Origin: Saturnia japonica
Taxonomy: Eukaryota > Arthropoda > Insecta > Lepidoptera > Saturniidae
Length of the DNA stretch: 64,000 nucleotides
Assembly: GCA_033032175.1 (NCBI GenBank)
Contig: CM065321.1
Location: 14,344,501-14,408,500, forward strand
Reading direction: 5' to 3'
Part shown: positions 22,610 to 33,045 of the stretch, piece after piece
Layout: each line of letters begins with the position of its first letter
Numbering within the stretch: position 1 is the stretch's first letter
Notes under the pieces: model-generated
Databases searched by the model: none
What the model was told of the DNA's origin: nothing
What the model saw: only the letters and a program-made list of their open reading frames with translations
Position numbers and translations under genes: made by a program

Positions 22610-22699
22610 GAATTAATTAAATACTGCATTATATATTTGAATCAATCCTTAGTTTCGTCTGTAGATGTATTTCTTTTTCATATAACCATAAAGACGCAT

Positions 22700-22925
22700 A
22701 TTATAAAAGTAATCTGATCATGAATGAATATGCCATTAATAACTTTTTTGTTTGTATGCTCAGATGTAACTCAAAAACTGCTTTACCGATTTTAATGAAA
22801 TTTTGTATACGAGAAGCTTATGTTTTATTCTATTGACAGGCCATAATAATTGTTAACAGTACTTTTAGTAATCGTAAAAAAAATGTTGGAAATGTATATT
22901 AATTCTAGCTGATAAATTTTCAGCT
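22700..22925 (+). mobile_element. Helitron-like element, family H5, fragment
   Basis: Shares ATGAATATGCCATTAATAAC, TTTTAATGAAATTTTGTATA, AGAAGCTTATG and AATCGTAAAAAAAATG with the element at 52650-53314. The 3' CTAG end is missing. Confidence 0.55.
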
Positions 22926-23827
22926 TGATTGTGGTGTGGACAGGCTTGAATTTTGTTTTCCATATATGAGTATAAAAAATCCTTAATATAATAATGAATA
23001 TATGATTTAATGTATGACTTGTTTCAAAATATTTGTTTCTCTTAGGAAATTATTTCCACTTTGACTTGGTTCCAATCCTAATTTATGTTTTAATCACAGA
23101 TTTTACGATTCCGTAAGATGTAACAGTAAATACAATTCAAAACGTAAATAAAACAATTTAGAAGAAGTTATCTAGTAATAAAATTTAAATATCAAATTAT
23201 TTTTGTAGTCATTTATTTTTCAATTCAACTATTTCTTTTGACTTTACAGAGAAGGGGAAATAGACTTTGTAATCTCATTTCGCAACGAAGCAAGACTGTG
23301 AAGCCTGAAGCGATGTATCTAATATTCCATTATTATATAATATAAACAAGGTACCTAACTAGATGTGTTGACATCATTTACTCATAGTATAATCAACAGT
23401 TGGATTTTTAAATTGCATAAATATTTAAGTTGGTAAGTTGATATAAAGAGAAATAGCAGACGAGTGTAAAGGAAAAAATAGAGACTAAAATTTTAATTGA
23501 TTTTAATCTTCGTTCGTTCGGTTAATCCCTCGTGCAAGACTACCTTTTGTGTGTTGAGCATAATTGTTATTTAGTTATTTAGTCTCGGTGTTAATCATCT
23601 ATAAATATGTCTTGTTAGATGGTTAGACGCACGTAAAAAAAAAAACTTAATATGCAACGAGTTTGACCTTTATCGCGCCTGGATTAGTGATGATGTAACC
23701 AAAGATGGTATGGTATATATTCGCGATTCTAATCGAAATTTATTATTTATATTTCGTCAGTTAAAAAAAAACTCGAGAGATGTCGTGCGACACCCGGTAG
23801 TGGAAAGTTCCTTTCGCTATATATATT
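22926..23827. other. Unique AT-rich DNA
   Basis: No frame or repeat recognised. GAGATGTCGTGCGACACCCG at 23778-23797 lies just upstream of the next Helitron. Confidence 0.45.
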
Positions 23828-24195
23828 TCTATACTAATTTAATATAGCGGAAGAGTATTTTTTTTTTTCAAACAACACGCTAATTAATGGAACTACCAGT
23901 CGGATTTAAAAAAATGACAAAAATTATAGTCAGACTCACGAAGAATAGTATAGGTTATCTATCTAACATTAGGCTAAAACTCTCAGCTAGCCTAAAATAT
24001 TGATATTTGTTAAGTAAGTCGGAAGCGGAAGTATCCCCGAACTGCTTTATTCGCGTGCGCTGACGTAATGATTATTGATACGTAAATACTATAATCTACA
24101 TAGATTATATTACATAGATTAGTTCTTAGTATATCTAAAAAAAGTCAGCGATACCGAATGCCTATCTCTTATACATAAGCCACAATACACATACA
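23828..24195 (+). mobile_element. Nonautonomous Helitron, family H3, copy 2 (3' end lost)
   Basis: 5' end TCTATACTAATTTAATATAG, then a TTTCAAACAACACGCTAAT region and GGAACTACCAGTCGGA. The internal CCTATCTCTTATACATAAGC matches 1824-2234. After about 24195 the sequence diverges from copy 1. Confidence 0.7.
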
Positions 24196-24350
24196 AATTT
24201 ATACATGTGAATTTTTTTTAGGTGTGCGAATAAATCCATGTGTGCAATTTTGCAGGTGCGAATATTTGTTGTGGGCTCATGTAACATTGCGCTTTTTTTG
24301 TGCGGTTATTTCTAGTGAGGTTATTTCATGTGCGCTTCTTTCCGGACACG
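24196..24350 (+). repeat. Irregular GTGCG/TGTGC-rich stretch
   Basis: GTGTGCGAATAA, GTGTGCAATTTTGCAGG, GTGCGAATATTTG, TGTGCGGTTATTTC and TGTGCGCTTCTTTCC follow one another at 15-40-bp intervals, like a decayed short tandem array. Confidence 0.45.
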
Positions 24351-25199
24351 GTACATATAATATATTAATAGTACGTAGTGTATACCTGAGCTAATTCCAT
24401 GACTGTTATGGTATTAAAAATCTTATACATGTGTGTGTTTGTTTGTTTTTTTAGTGTAAGTCGAGTCGATTACTTTTTTTCGGTTTAGTCCCCACCCCGC
24501 GACAAGTAACTTCGTAACAAAATCCGTTATTAATTTTAACCAAAACAAAACTAAATCCTTATATTTATTTATTTTAAATAATAACAAACTCGGAAAGCTT
24601 AATGTTTAATGAGTGTTTTTCAGTAACTCCTGCCTACAACATTTCCCGGTGTGAGTAAACATCTTTCGGCAAATTTCCTTCAACAACGCTGTTTACGTCA
24701 GCAAACACATCGCCCTAACACAGCTAACGTAACGAGGACTACCCTGTCCCCCTGCCGTCTAAGCCCACAACCGCCCAGGGTGCGAACGTGTAATATTTTA
24801 GAGATCTTAATTTAATGGTCGTGTCGTCATGGCTGGGTTTATGGCGGAATCTAATATTCCATTATAATGAAAACTGGGCGGCTTCGAGTACCGTAATGGA
24901 GTGTACGTTGGGCTTTCGACGACTTTCATATCACAAGTGTCTACCGTGATGGTGTTAAGGATTATTGTAACTCCTGTTTAACCAGAAACAAGTGATAATG
25001 GAATCTAAGTTATAATACTGTACTCGCCAAGTAGGTATGTATTCGTAGGTATTTGCCTCTATTCGTTCAGTGTGACCATTCGTTCATTTGTGTGCATTTA
25101 CGAATTTTTTCACTGAATGCTATGGACGTATGGACTGCGATTGGATCTTGTTAGATTTATTTTTAACAGAAAAAAGTTATATTGCCCGAATGTTGGCTT
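24351..25199. other. Unique DNA, GC-richer at 24660-24800
   Basis: The patch CCCTGTCCCCCTGCCGTCTA and flanks is C-rich. No frame, repeat or promoter recognised. Confidence 0.4.
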
Positions 25200-25345
25200 G
25201 CCTGCAAATAAAAATCGTAGAACTCGAAGTTCGGTGAAGGGACCAAGTTCGGTGAAGCTGTAAAAGCCATCAGCGGCTCTGTTTTGAATAGGACCCTTAA
25301 CGCTAACAGTATTATAGTTAGTCAGAAAAAAAAGAAAAAAAAAAA
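25200..25345 (+). mobile_element. Retroposon 3' tail, family T1, copy 1
   Basis: AGCTGTAAAAGCCATCAGCG, GGACCCTTAACGCTAACAGT, ATTATAGTTAGTCAG and an A-rich tail (25326-25346) match 39000-39080. The common 3' end plus A tail suggests a SINE or LINE tail; no coding part is attached. Confidence 0.55.
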
Positions 25346-25489
25346 CGAAGCGTCACCTACCGGGTTCATTTGTAAATCTAAATACAGTGTATAAAACAGT
25401 GATGATGTCATGACATTTGATATCCGTAGGCTGGGACCCCGACATGTACTAACGATTTTTTTGGAATTAGTGTACATTTACTAATTCAA

Positions 25490-25575
25490 ATTGGTAAACG
25501 GTGACGGTGAACGTCGTGAGGAAACTTGAACGCTTGAGAAATATTCTTGTAGTACCACTGTATGTGTGAAAATAT
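25490..25575 (+). repeat. SINE-like fragment
   Basis: GGTGAACGTCGTGAGGAAAC recalls a common lepidopteran SINE motif, and AATATTCTTGTAGTACCACT also occurs in the S3 SINE near 45060. Short and diverged. Confidence 0.4.
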
Positions 25576-26344
25576 AGAATTTTTGAATACAATACAATAA
25601 TGTGACAATAAGGGGTAGTGTAAGCTGTCTATCTATGTGTTATTAATTAACTTCAAATTGGTTAATCCAACATTTATCTCTTTAAAAAATGTTAATTATT
25701 AAATATATTTTTCATGTTCTTCACAGCAAACCCTTTCATTTTATACCCATATCATGAGGATGCGTACAAAAACTAGTTCACCATCTTTGTGAGTCTGCCA
25801 TATTGAATTTAAAACTATGTGAAACAGGTAACTATGCAATGCCTTCCAACCTAAACGTACAAACGTGCAAAATTTTACCTCAATCGGTTGGGGATAACCG
25901 TCTTATAATTCAGTTGCAAGGTTTAACCCATACCAACAAGGTAAACTTTAGATTAAAATTTAGGATTTATAAAAATAGTAATAATTGATAATAGAGTTTA
26001 AAATAACAAAAAAATATTAAAATTAAACAAATTCAATCTTTAAATTAAATAATACCAAAGTTCAGTGTTATTAAAAGCGAATAGTAACATAAAATACAGT
26101 TTATAAGCACCACAGTTTGGGTCGACACAGTAAATTCTAAACTGATGTACCGCCCATAAATTTAGTTGGCGTTACTTGACGTCATAAAATATGTACGTAA
26201 TATTGTATTGACAGTGTACACTCCGACTTATATGACTGTGGGGCTGAACAGAAATAAATTCTGGAACAGAAAATGATATTTGACGTGTACCATTTTGAAA
26301 ATTGTTTCCTATCATAGTTATAGACATACATAGATATATTATTC
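25576..26344. other. AT-rich stretch, nothing recognised
   Basis: A 61-codon plus frame at 25803-25988 has no motif. Confidence 0.45.
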
Positions 26345-27690
26345 CAGAAGACGTACAAAAACAGTACCCGAGATAGAGAAATTGAGGGACTATAGGTTAC
26401 CGTGGTATGGACATATCATGAGGAGGGATGAAAGTCATATAGCTAGAACAATGCTATGTATTAATGTGTACGGATATAAGGGTTGCTCTGTACTTCTTTG
26501 TTGTGGCGAGGGAGACTGCTTTCTAATAATGAAGGAATCCGTTTACGCTTCCGCACAGATGGCGATATTTTTAATCTTGCCAGATTAAAAGCACTCACCA
26601 AGGTAGAATACGATCCCATTACCGGTTTCTTGTACGCCGACGACCTTTGCTTCGTTGCAGCATCTCCAGGCGGACTTCAAGATTTTATGACTACGCTGGA
26701 CGTGGTCTGTTGTAAATTTAGCCTCAAAATTAATATCAGAAAGACTGAAGTGCTAGCCATGGACGGAGCACACCAGACCCTTCTAAATCTCGTGATAAGC
26801 GGAAATGGTCTTAAGCAAGTCGATAAATTCAGATATCTTGGAAGCTAAATAAGAGTCAAACGCGACCTTGACTTGGTGATTAACAGAAGAATTGGTTCTG
26901 CTATGGCAGCATTTGGTAAACTCCGAACAAGTTTCACTCCCATGTCATCGAATCAAGTACAAAAATTCAGGTGTACACGGGGATTATGCTACTTAGCGTG
27001 TTGTACGTGCTGTTGTTAGAGACATTGTGTCTGTATCGTAGGCATTTACGCATGCTGAACCGATTTCATCTAAAATGTCTCCGTGGCATGATCGGGTTCG
27101 TAATACCGATTTTCTTCGACGAGCTACGAGCTAATGTACTCAAGATAGAAGCATTTATGTTGCGGCGTCAGCTGCGTTGGTGACAGACTGACTGGCTGGC
27201 TGAGTTGAATGTCTAGTGGGAGAAAGGTGAAGCGTAACTTTTTTTTCGGAATTAAAATATGACAAGCGGAAGAGCGAAGGCCAATTTCTACGATTTAAAG
27301 ATGTTGAGTACGTTGTAAGAGACACTTGAAGAGATTCAAACTTGGAGTCGCAAAGGAAAGAGGTCAACTTATTCAGGAGAGAATAAACGCGTTTGAGGAT
27401 CAAAGAAGGCTTAAACTACATTATAAATGTAAACACCTTAAAAACAAACAGCTTTCAAACATACATTATAACTTTGTCAACGGTACCTTAACGTGCATAT
27501 TTTGCACTTGTATATTTACTGATAAAATTAAAAGGAGGAATATATAGAGGAAGATCGAGGAAGGCAAGAATGGATTGTGTGAGGAAAAAATATTTGAAAA
27601 CTGATATGGAAGCACCTATCAAAAGAAGATGGAGAATGGAAGACAAAAACATGTTGTTGTGACCCTACTTAGGTGGTATTAGAAGATATG
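26345..27690 (+). mobile_element. RTE-type LINE tail interrupted by another LINE fragment
   Basis: The 5' piece (26345-26482) reads TVPEIEKLRDYRLPWYGHIM and RRDESHIARTMLCINVYGYK, the C-terminal part of a lepidopteran RTE-type reverse transcriptase. It is cut exactly before the expected GRGRP..RWMDCV segment. That segment appears about 1.06 kb later (27545-27665) as YRGRSRKARMDCV and, after a frameshift, EWKTKTCCCDPT and TAG. The usual RTE 3' UTR motif ACTTAGGTGG follows the stop. The intervening 26483-27538 belongs to a different LINE. GGATATAAGGG before and GGAATATATAGAGG after are a plausible degraded target-site duplication. Confidence 0.8.
26483..27547 (+). pseudogene. Inserted LINE fragment: reverse transcriptase palm to C-terminal zinc finger
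   Basis: Frame 26483-26848 reads RFRTDGDIFNLARLKALTKV, then FLYADDLCFVAASPGGLQDF with an intact YADD, then FSLKINIRKTEVLAMDG and QVDKFRYLGS. It shifts frame and continues (26971-27183) as LCLYRRHLRMLNRFHLKCLR and ANVLKIEAFMLRRQLRW, then GQFLRFKDVEYVVRDT, KRFKLGVAKERGQLIQE and finally the finger-like TCIFCTCIF near 27500-27530. This is the C-terminal two-fifths of an APE-type LINE; I am unsure of the clade. It has at least two frameshifts and several stops. It is 5'-truncated and sits inside the RTE tail. Confidence 0.8.
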
Positions 27691-28617
27691 TTTAATGAAA
27701 GATATTAAATTGTATTTTATTGTCGCTTACTTTATAAACATTATAATCTTGTCTGTCTTAGGTGGAATAAGGTAAAGAAAAACAATTCAGGTAATATAAT
27801 TAAAGGTTAAATTTATAATTTAAGAAGAATTTTTATCAACAGACAATCAATCGACATATATGAACGACACCAGAATAAAAATTTCAAAGAAATTTAAAGT
27901 AGGTACTTAATTGTATTAGGAGATTTTTTCTATAAGACTAATAAATATAAAAAAATCAAATTAATTCCTTATAGTAATAGATATTTCTCGTTACCGTTTC
28001 CTAGTTTACATAACCGTTAATATTGAAATTAGCTTTTAAGATTTCATTTATAAACGTATTTTATAATCAATCAAACTTTTACTCCATTTTACAGCTCTTG
28101 CGTAAATTACGCTGAGACAGAGACGCTGGTTAAATTACCCTAACTATTGACTTTATTTACTTTTAACTTTGAATTTCATTGTATAGCGTTTTGTTTGGTT
28201 TTCATTAGTATTTTTTTTATTTTCTGTTTTGTTAACTATATATAACACTCTTTAGTAACCTACGTAACTTTTTAATTATGTTTTGTAATTGTTAACTGGT
28301 TCCTCGCGATACAGGCGAAGCCTAGTGAGAGGACCCCTGGCAATATTGTTTTAAATTGTAATACCTAATAAACGTTATCTTTATATATATCTTTAGTATT
28401 AAAAAAGTCTGTTAAATTGATTTACATTATTCTCATTGATGGCTAGCATCAATTACTATGTTGGCGAGCAAGATAAAACTTTTATTGTTATTTTTGTCGT
28501 ATTACGTGAAAGAAATATAAATTATTACGTTCGTACAAAAACAAACATTTTTTTTTTAAATATAATATGTATTATATTACTACGAGATTATAAATAAACT
28601 GGTAATAATATGTACCA
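27691..28617. other. AT-rich stretch, nothing recognised
   Basis: CTTAGGTGGAATAAGGTAAA at 27758-27777 repeats the RTE tail motif seen 90 bp earlier and may be part of its 3' UTR. The rest is AT-rich. Confidence 0.45.
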
Positions 28618-28828
28618 ACACGCCTGTATCATCGAAGGGTTAGGCAGAGGTGTGCTGATGTACACCCACAGTTGTTGTAAAACATTATGATTTGTCCCAT
28701 GAATCGGGTACAAAACCAAATCAGCTGCTACTGAGAATTTCTTAGAAAAACCCAATATCACTACTTGATCCCAGGACTTCGAGCATAACGGTAGCGCTTA
28801 GGACCACTAGGCTAATAAGGCAGTTGAT
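28618..28828 (-). mobile_element. tRNA-derived SINE, family S2, copy c
   Basis: Minus-strand head ACTGCCTTATTAGCCTAGTG near 28804-28823. The body motif GCACACCTCTGCCTAACCCT lies near the 3' end. A diverged middle and a short deletion make it shorter than the copies at 3.5 and 10.6 kb. Confidence 0.8.
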
Positions 28829-29489
28829 ATGTAGGCATTAAATTATATTAAATATTAAATAATATCTTCCCTGTACAAGATTTCTTCATAGCTCACGGTG
28901 TGCTCATTACGAGTACTTGTAATTTCTTCAAAATGTATAACTTACCTGAAACAAAAAAAAAAAAACATTTTTTAATATAATATTTAAAAATGGACATAAA
29001 TAAAACTTTTTTAAGAAAATATAAAAAATAGATTTTAGTTTATAAAATATGACCTACATTTTTTTTGTAACACGACAAAGTGTTACACAGTACAATTTAA
29101 AAACAGTGGCCACCACCAAGGGATCAACCATCCATCATGCCGCTGTCATGCCGGCCCTCTTAAATAAAAACTGGATATGCACCAGTTGAACCTAAAATGC
29201 GACTTGGATACGCCATAACGGGCTCGGCAAGGGTGTTTCAAGTCTTTAGATGTTATTTTAACCCACTTTCATCTTAGCTTCCATACAAATTTTTTAGTTA
29301 AAAAAATAAGTTATTACTTTACCAAGAACTTAACTATAAAAGCTACTACTTAGTAGTACTACCTACATAGTTTCGTATCTTTGGTTATACATTATAATAA
29401 AACGCAATTTCTGCCGTCTGTAACTCGAATCCATTTATGTAGCTCTTTTTTCCATTAATACATTTTTTATACATTCTCTGGCCAAGTTA
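28829..29489. other. Unique DNA
   Basis: 29100-29230 is GC-richer (CATGCCGCTGTCATGCCGGC) and only loosely resembles the repeat at 55.5/59.4 kb. No gene recognised. Confidence 0.4.
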
Positions 29490-29665
29490 ATACTTTTTTT
29501 TATTAATTCTCAACCGATTTTGATGAAATTTTAAACTCGGGAACTATAATTACGTAATAAAATTGATAGGCTGTAAGAATTGACACTAATATAAGTAAAA
29601 ATATAATTACGAGTTGTAACTATAAACTGTGTAATAAATGCGTGCGGAGCCGCTGTGCACCGCTA
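29490..29665 (+). mobile_element. Helitron-like element, family H5, copy 2
   Basis: Has TTTTGATGAAATTTTAAACT, AAAATTGATAGGCTGTAAGA and the 3' end GCGTGCGGAGCCGC..CACCGCTAG followed by T. It corresponds to the last units of 52650-53314. Confidence 0.65.
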
Positions 29666-30237
29666 GTATTATGTTAATGTTGAACAGACTGAAATAGTAA
29701 AATACATGTTTAAAAAACATTTAAGCGAAATTATATCTGTGTATTCCTTTGTTATCCACGGATAATCTCCACATCTTAAAGAAGAAATAACGAAACTGGG
29801 TTTTCTTACTGTAATTAAGTTGTGCGTATAACAAGGACGATATATTAAATGGAAGAGTCGTCGGCTTCATTAATCATACAACATTGTATGAGTGACACAA
29901 ATAGGCTGGCTTTCGCTGTATCACTCTGGTTTTTAGCCCAGAAAATGAATTAGGACATTTTACTTAATTATGTCGTCGGGAAGGAAGAATGACTGACCGT
30001 CTGTGACAAAATAACAACTTGTAATATTATGTTGTTTTTTTTTTCTCCAGAATTATTATTATTATTTACCTCTATACTATTATAATAGACCTCAAAAGAT
30101 TGTTTTTTTAGAACTCGTTAAAAAACTTTACCTAGCCTCGGCTAAATATCGTAAGCAAAAAAAAAAAAAAACAAAGTTTTACATTAACAAGTTATGAAGA
30201 AGAAGGAAAAATTCGATCGAGAGATTAAGTGATAAAA
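29666..30237. other. Unique DNA
   Basis: Poly(T) and poly(A) runs near 30035 and 30155. Nothing recognised. Confidence 0.45.
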
Positions 30238-30440
30238 AGGTAATTTTTAACAAAAAAGAAAAACCAACTTCAAAGGCCTAATACCAATGAAATTAAAGTG
30301 AGACCACGTCCAACGTACTTTCAACGAAAAAAGAATCATCTAAATTGGTTCATAGGCAAAAAAATTATAGCTGAACATTCTTAAAAAAATAATAATTTAA
30401 ACATTGAAATTGAGAACCTACTCCCTTTTTTTAAGACGGA
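30238..30440 (-). repeat. Dispersed repeat R1, copy 4
   Basis: TTTTTAACAAAAAAGAAAAA, CTAATACCAATGAAATTAAA, GAATCATCTAAATTGGTTCA and AAAAATTATAGCTGAACATT. It lacks the TCTTCGAAG segment, so it has a small deletion. Confidence 0.75.
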
Positions 30441-30867
30441 TAAAAATAGCAAAACACTGAAATAAATCCAGAACTGAATGAACGAATTCAAACAGAACCC
30501 CGATTGAGTCGCGCTGTTAAACTTCCATTCTTGTTGACGGATGTAGTCAGATCCAAATGGATGCGAGCGAGTTCAAACGTTCATTGACCGGCTATATTGA
30601 CGTGACATTATCGGCCTCTTTTCCTATTGAAAACAGCACTGCATATTGCTCTGAACGCGATAGGGGAGGTTTTAATGACAAGTGGATTTTCAAATATGAT
30701 AGGCGACATACGACAGTGATAAACTTAAGCACAAGAAATTATAAAATCAATTTAAACTTTTTTCACATAATAATAATTGTACACAGTCAAAAATGATTTT
30801 AATAAATATTATGTTCAAGTACAAATAACTAATAACCTTCAAGCTATCTCTAAATGTTTATACGAAA
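30441..30867. other. Unique DNA
   Basis: A 79-codon plus frame at 30557-30796 (MDASEFKRSLTGYIDVTLSA at the start) in a GC-richer patch is unrecognised. I do not call it a gene. Confidence 0.35.
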
Positions 30868-31120
30868 CTAGCGGTACACCTGCGGTTTCGCACGCGTTTG
30901 TTATGCAGTAATTATTTAAATCACGTAATTTTATTTTTACTAATATTATTGTCAATTCATACAGTCTATGAATTGAGAAATTAAATATTATATTTCCCGT
31001 GTAAAAAATTTCATCAAAATCTTTTACTGCTATTTTTTTACAATGCCTAAGTGTGTTGTTTACCATTCTTACAGACTATTAATTATGGATTGACGTATAC
31101 TTCCCGTGGAAATAGTTTTA
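30868..31120 (-). mobile_element. Helitron-like element, family H5, copy 3
   Basis: Minus-strand 3' end GCGTGCGAAACCGCAGGTGT then ACCGCTAG. Upstream are at least two diverged units, each with a 'TGTCAATTCATA / TTACCATTCTTA' segment followed by a short 'TTCCCGTG' block. The 75-codon frame at 30839-31066 runs through it and is not a gene. Confidence 0.6.
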
Positions 31121-32404
31121 CAAAATTAATGGCATGGAAAAATTACATTCTCACGAGAAAAGGTGTTTTCCCCGTAATATAATATTCACTAGCTGGAATT
31201 TAAAAATCTATCGATAGAATTTATTGCACAAATTTACAGGATTTTAAGAGAAGTTCACCGCACCGGCCCGCATCTGAAGCAGTGTTTCAACGTCTCTCTG
31301 TCGATTGGACGTTCAACTGCAACGCTAAATCAATCGTTCAAATATTTACCTTTAGCCCCTATAATCGGGTAAAGAAGACCTTCAATTTACCAATATAATT
31401 AAAGTGGGACAAAAAACGGACTGCTTTTATTTTTTTATATGACTTTGTTAAAATTATACTATTAAAGTTTGAAAATTGCCGTTTTCTATTTGATAAATAA
31501 ATAATATGTAATTTGTTTAATTATTATTTTTTTAATGTACAGGATATAAGGATGAGATTGGCACATATTGGATGACCAATATTTTTAAAAAGAATTAAAC
31601 AATCTAGATAAAATGCTTACCCATAACAAATAACTTAAGATTTTTAAGCAAATTCAATTTATAGCGACATCGATGACATTTTCATAAATGAACAGTTATA
31701 AGTTGATTATTGCAAAAGCGTCGGGAAATCCTTATTTATTTTCTCTTTAAACAACAGAACACATACTTTTAAACTGGCAGAGTGGGAGATTTCTGAAAGT
31801 GAGTGATTGAGCGTCGTAAATTTCAATTACAAACTATAAAACCGCTGTAATTAAAATTTATTCTTTTTCAGTTGAGTCAACCTTCTCGAAAATGAGCGAA
31901 TTATATAGATTTGGAATTAAAATGATGATTTAATAAAATGTAAAGTATAATTAGGTCTAATACTATTTACCACTAAATAATATTATACTCAAATATTTAT
32001 TTTTCATTATTAACCGTTAACATCTGAGGAGGTTAACTATATCAAATAAATGAAAACGAGAAAGTGCTATTAAGAAATATTCGGGCTTCTTGTCTCCACG
32101 TTTAATATATTTAAGTGGACGCGAGCAATTTTAGGAAGAAAAGCCGGAAAAAAGGAAAATCCCAAGTAATTTGCGGGATCCACTCGGATGTAAATGAAAT
32201 GAAAATTTTTTGACGAGAACAAAAAGTGGAATGAAATTGCTTACTTTCATGCCTTTTTATAGATTAGATTTTCAAAAATTATTACTCTAATTTTTCGAAG
32301 ATGCGTTATTTTCTTTTATAAAGCGCAGTCGATATATATTGATTTTATAAACGCTATAATTGTATATTTGTAAGTATTTATACTGTTTTATTTTAATGTT
32401 ATTT
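31121..32404. other. Unique DNA around the candidate exon
   Basis: Apart from 31240-31368 this is AT-rich with no long frame and no repeat match. Confidence 0.4.
31240..31368 (+). CDS. Candidate internal exon (speculative)
   Basis: An AG in CACAAATTTACAG precedes a 129-nt segment that stays open in one frame (ILREVHRTGPHLKQCFNVSL, then SIGRSTATLNQSFKY) and ends at a good donor, ATCGG|GTAAAG. It would be a phase 2-2 exon. The polypyrimidine tract is weak and the peptide is unknown to me. GC-richer than its flanks. Confidence 0.15.
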
Positions 32405-32641
32405 AGTCGACTTCAACAAAAGATGGGAGGTTACTCTATTCGAATGTATTTTTATGGATATTATGCCATTACTTCTTTGTTTATAAAACGATTTGGATGA
32501 TTCTTTTTTGTTGGATAGGGGATACCTCAAGGGTGGACACCACCTTTTAATTTCTTTGGCATCCAACTTTGAACTTCGAAGCTACACAAGGAAACTCTTC
32601 AAAATCATTGAAGTTGATTTTATTTTTTGTTAAAAATTAAT
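32405..32641 (+). repeat. Dispersed repeat R1, copy 5
   Basis: Starts GTCGACTTCAACAAAAGATG, has TTCGAATGTATTTTTATGGA, TTGTTGGATAGGGGATACCT and GAACTTCGAAGCTACACAAG, ends TTGTTAAAAATTAA. Among the best-preserved plus-strand copies. Confidence 0.85.
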
Positions 32642-32768
32642 TGTGTAGAAAAAATACTAAATAGTCTGTTGTATTTTATTGATTTGTGGTTTAATTAATT
32701 CTAGTTACACAGGACTGAGTGTATCAGAAGAAGTATGAAAATAGTAGCCACAGATAGTTTGAGACAGA

Positions 32769-33045
32769 ATCTCAACTGATCTTAAGTAAACGATGTGGCC
32801 CAAAATGTAAGCACGCTAAGCCTGGTAGAAGACCGACTCTCAAGTGCAGCTGCCAGAATACACCTATTGGTGCTTGGCGACAGATTTGTAATCTGAGGAT
32901 GATAGCTAGCCAGGCGAGCGTTAGAAAATGCATTACAACCATGCTATGGTTTCATCACGATGTTTTACTTCACCGAAAGCTCCATGCTTCACGTCGATCG
33001 ACGCGGAGTCTGTACATGCTACCAACTGAGCCATCATTGCATATA
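32769..33045 (-). mobile_element. tRNA-derived SINE, family S1, copy 3
   Basis: Very similar to copy 1 (CGATGTGGCCCAAAATGTAA versus CGATGTGGTCCAAAATGGTA). tRNA-like head at 32995-33040 with TGGCTCAGTTGGTA and the CGACGCGGAGTC motif. The B-box region has a small deletion. It includes the tail GAATCTCAACTGATCTTAAG missing from copy 1. Confidence 0.85.

Larger units (their letters stand above)
19690..22612 (-). mobile_element. Degenerate non-LTR retrotransposon with restriction-like endonuclease (R2/CRE/NeSL/Hero-type layout)
   Basis: Reading the minus strand from 22612 to 19804 gives one polyprotein, broken by frameshifts and stops, in this order: a basic linker, reverse transcriptase, thumb, a CCHC zinc knuckle and a C-terminal PD-(D/E)XK-like endonuclease. 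It ends with a TGA at 19804-19806 and a GC-rich 3' UTR to about 19690. This order marks the restriction-like-endonuclease group of LINEs rather than the APE group that makes up the other LINE debris here. The C-terminal half resembles a reverse-transcriptase family widespread in fish, molluscs and cnidarians (recalled, not searched). The N-terminal zinc fingers are absent, so the copy is 5'-truncated. Domain entries follow. Confidence 0.85.
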
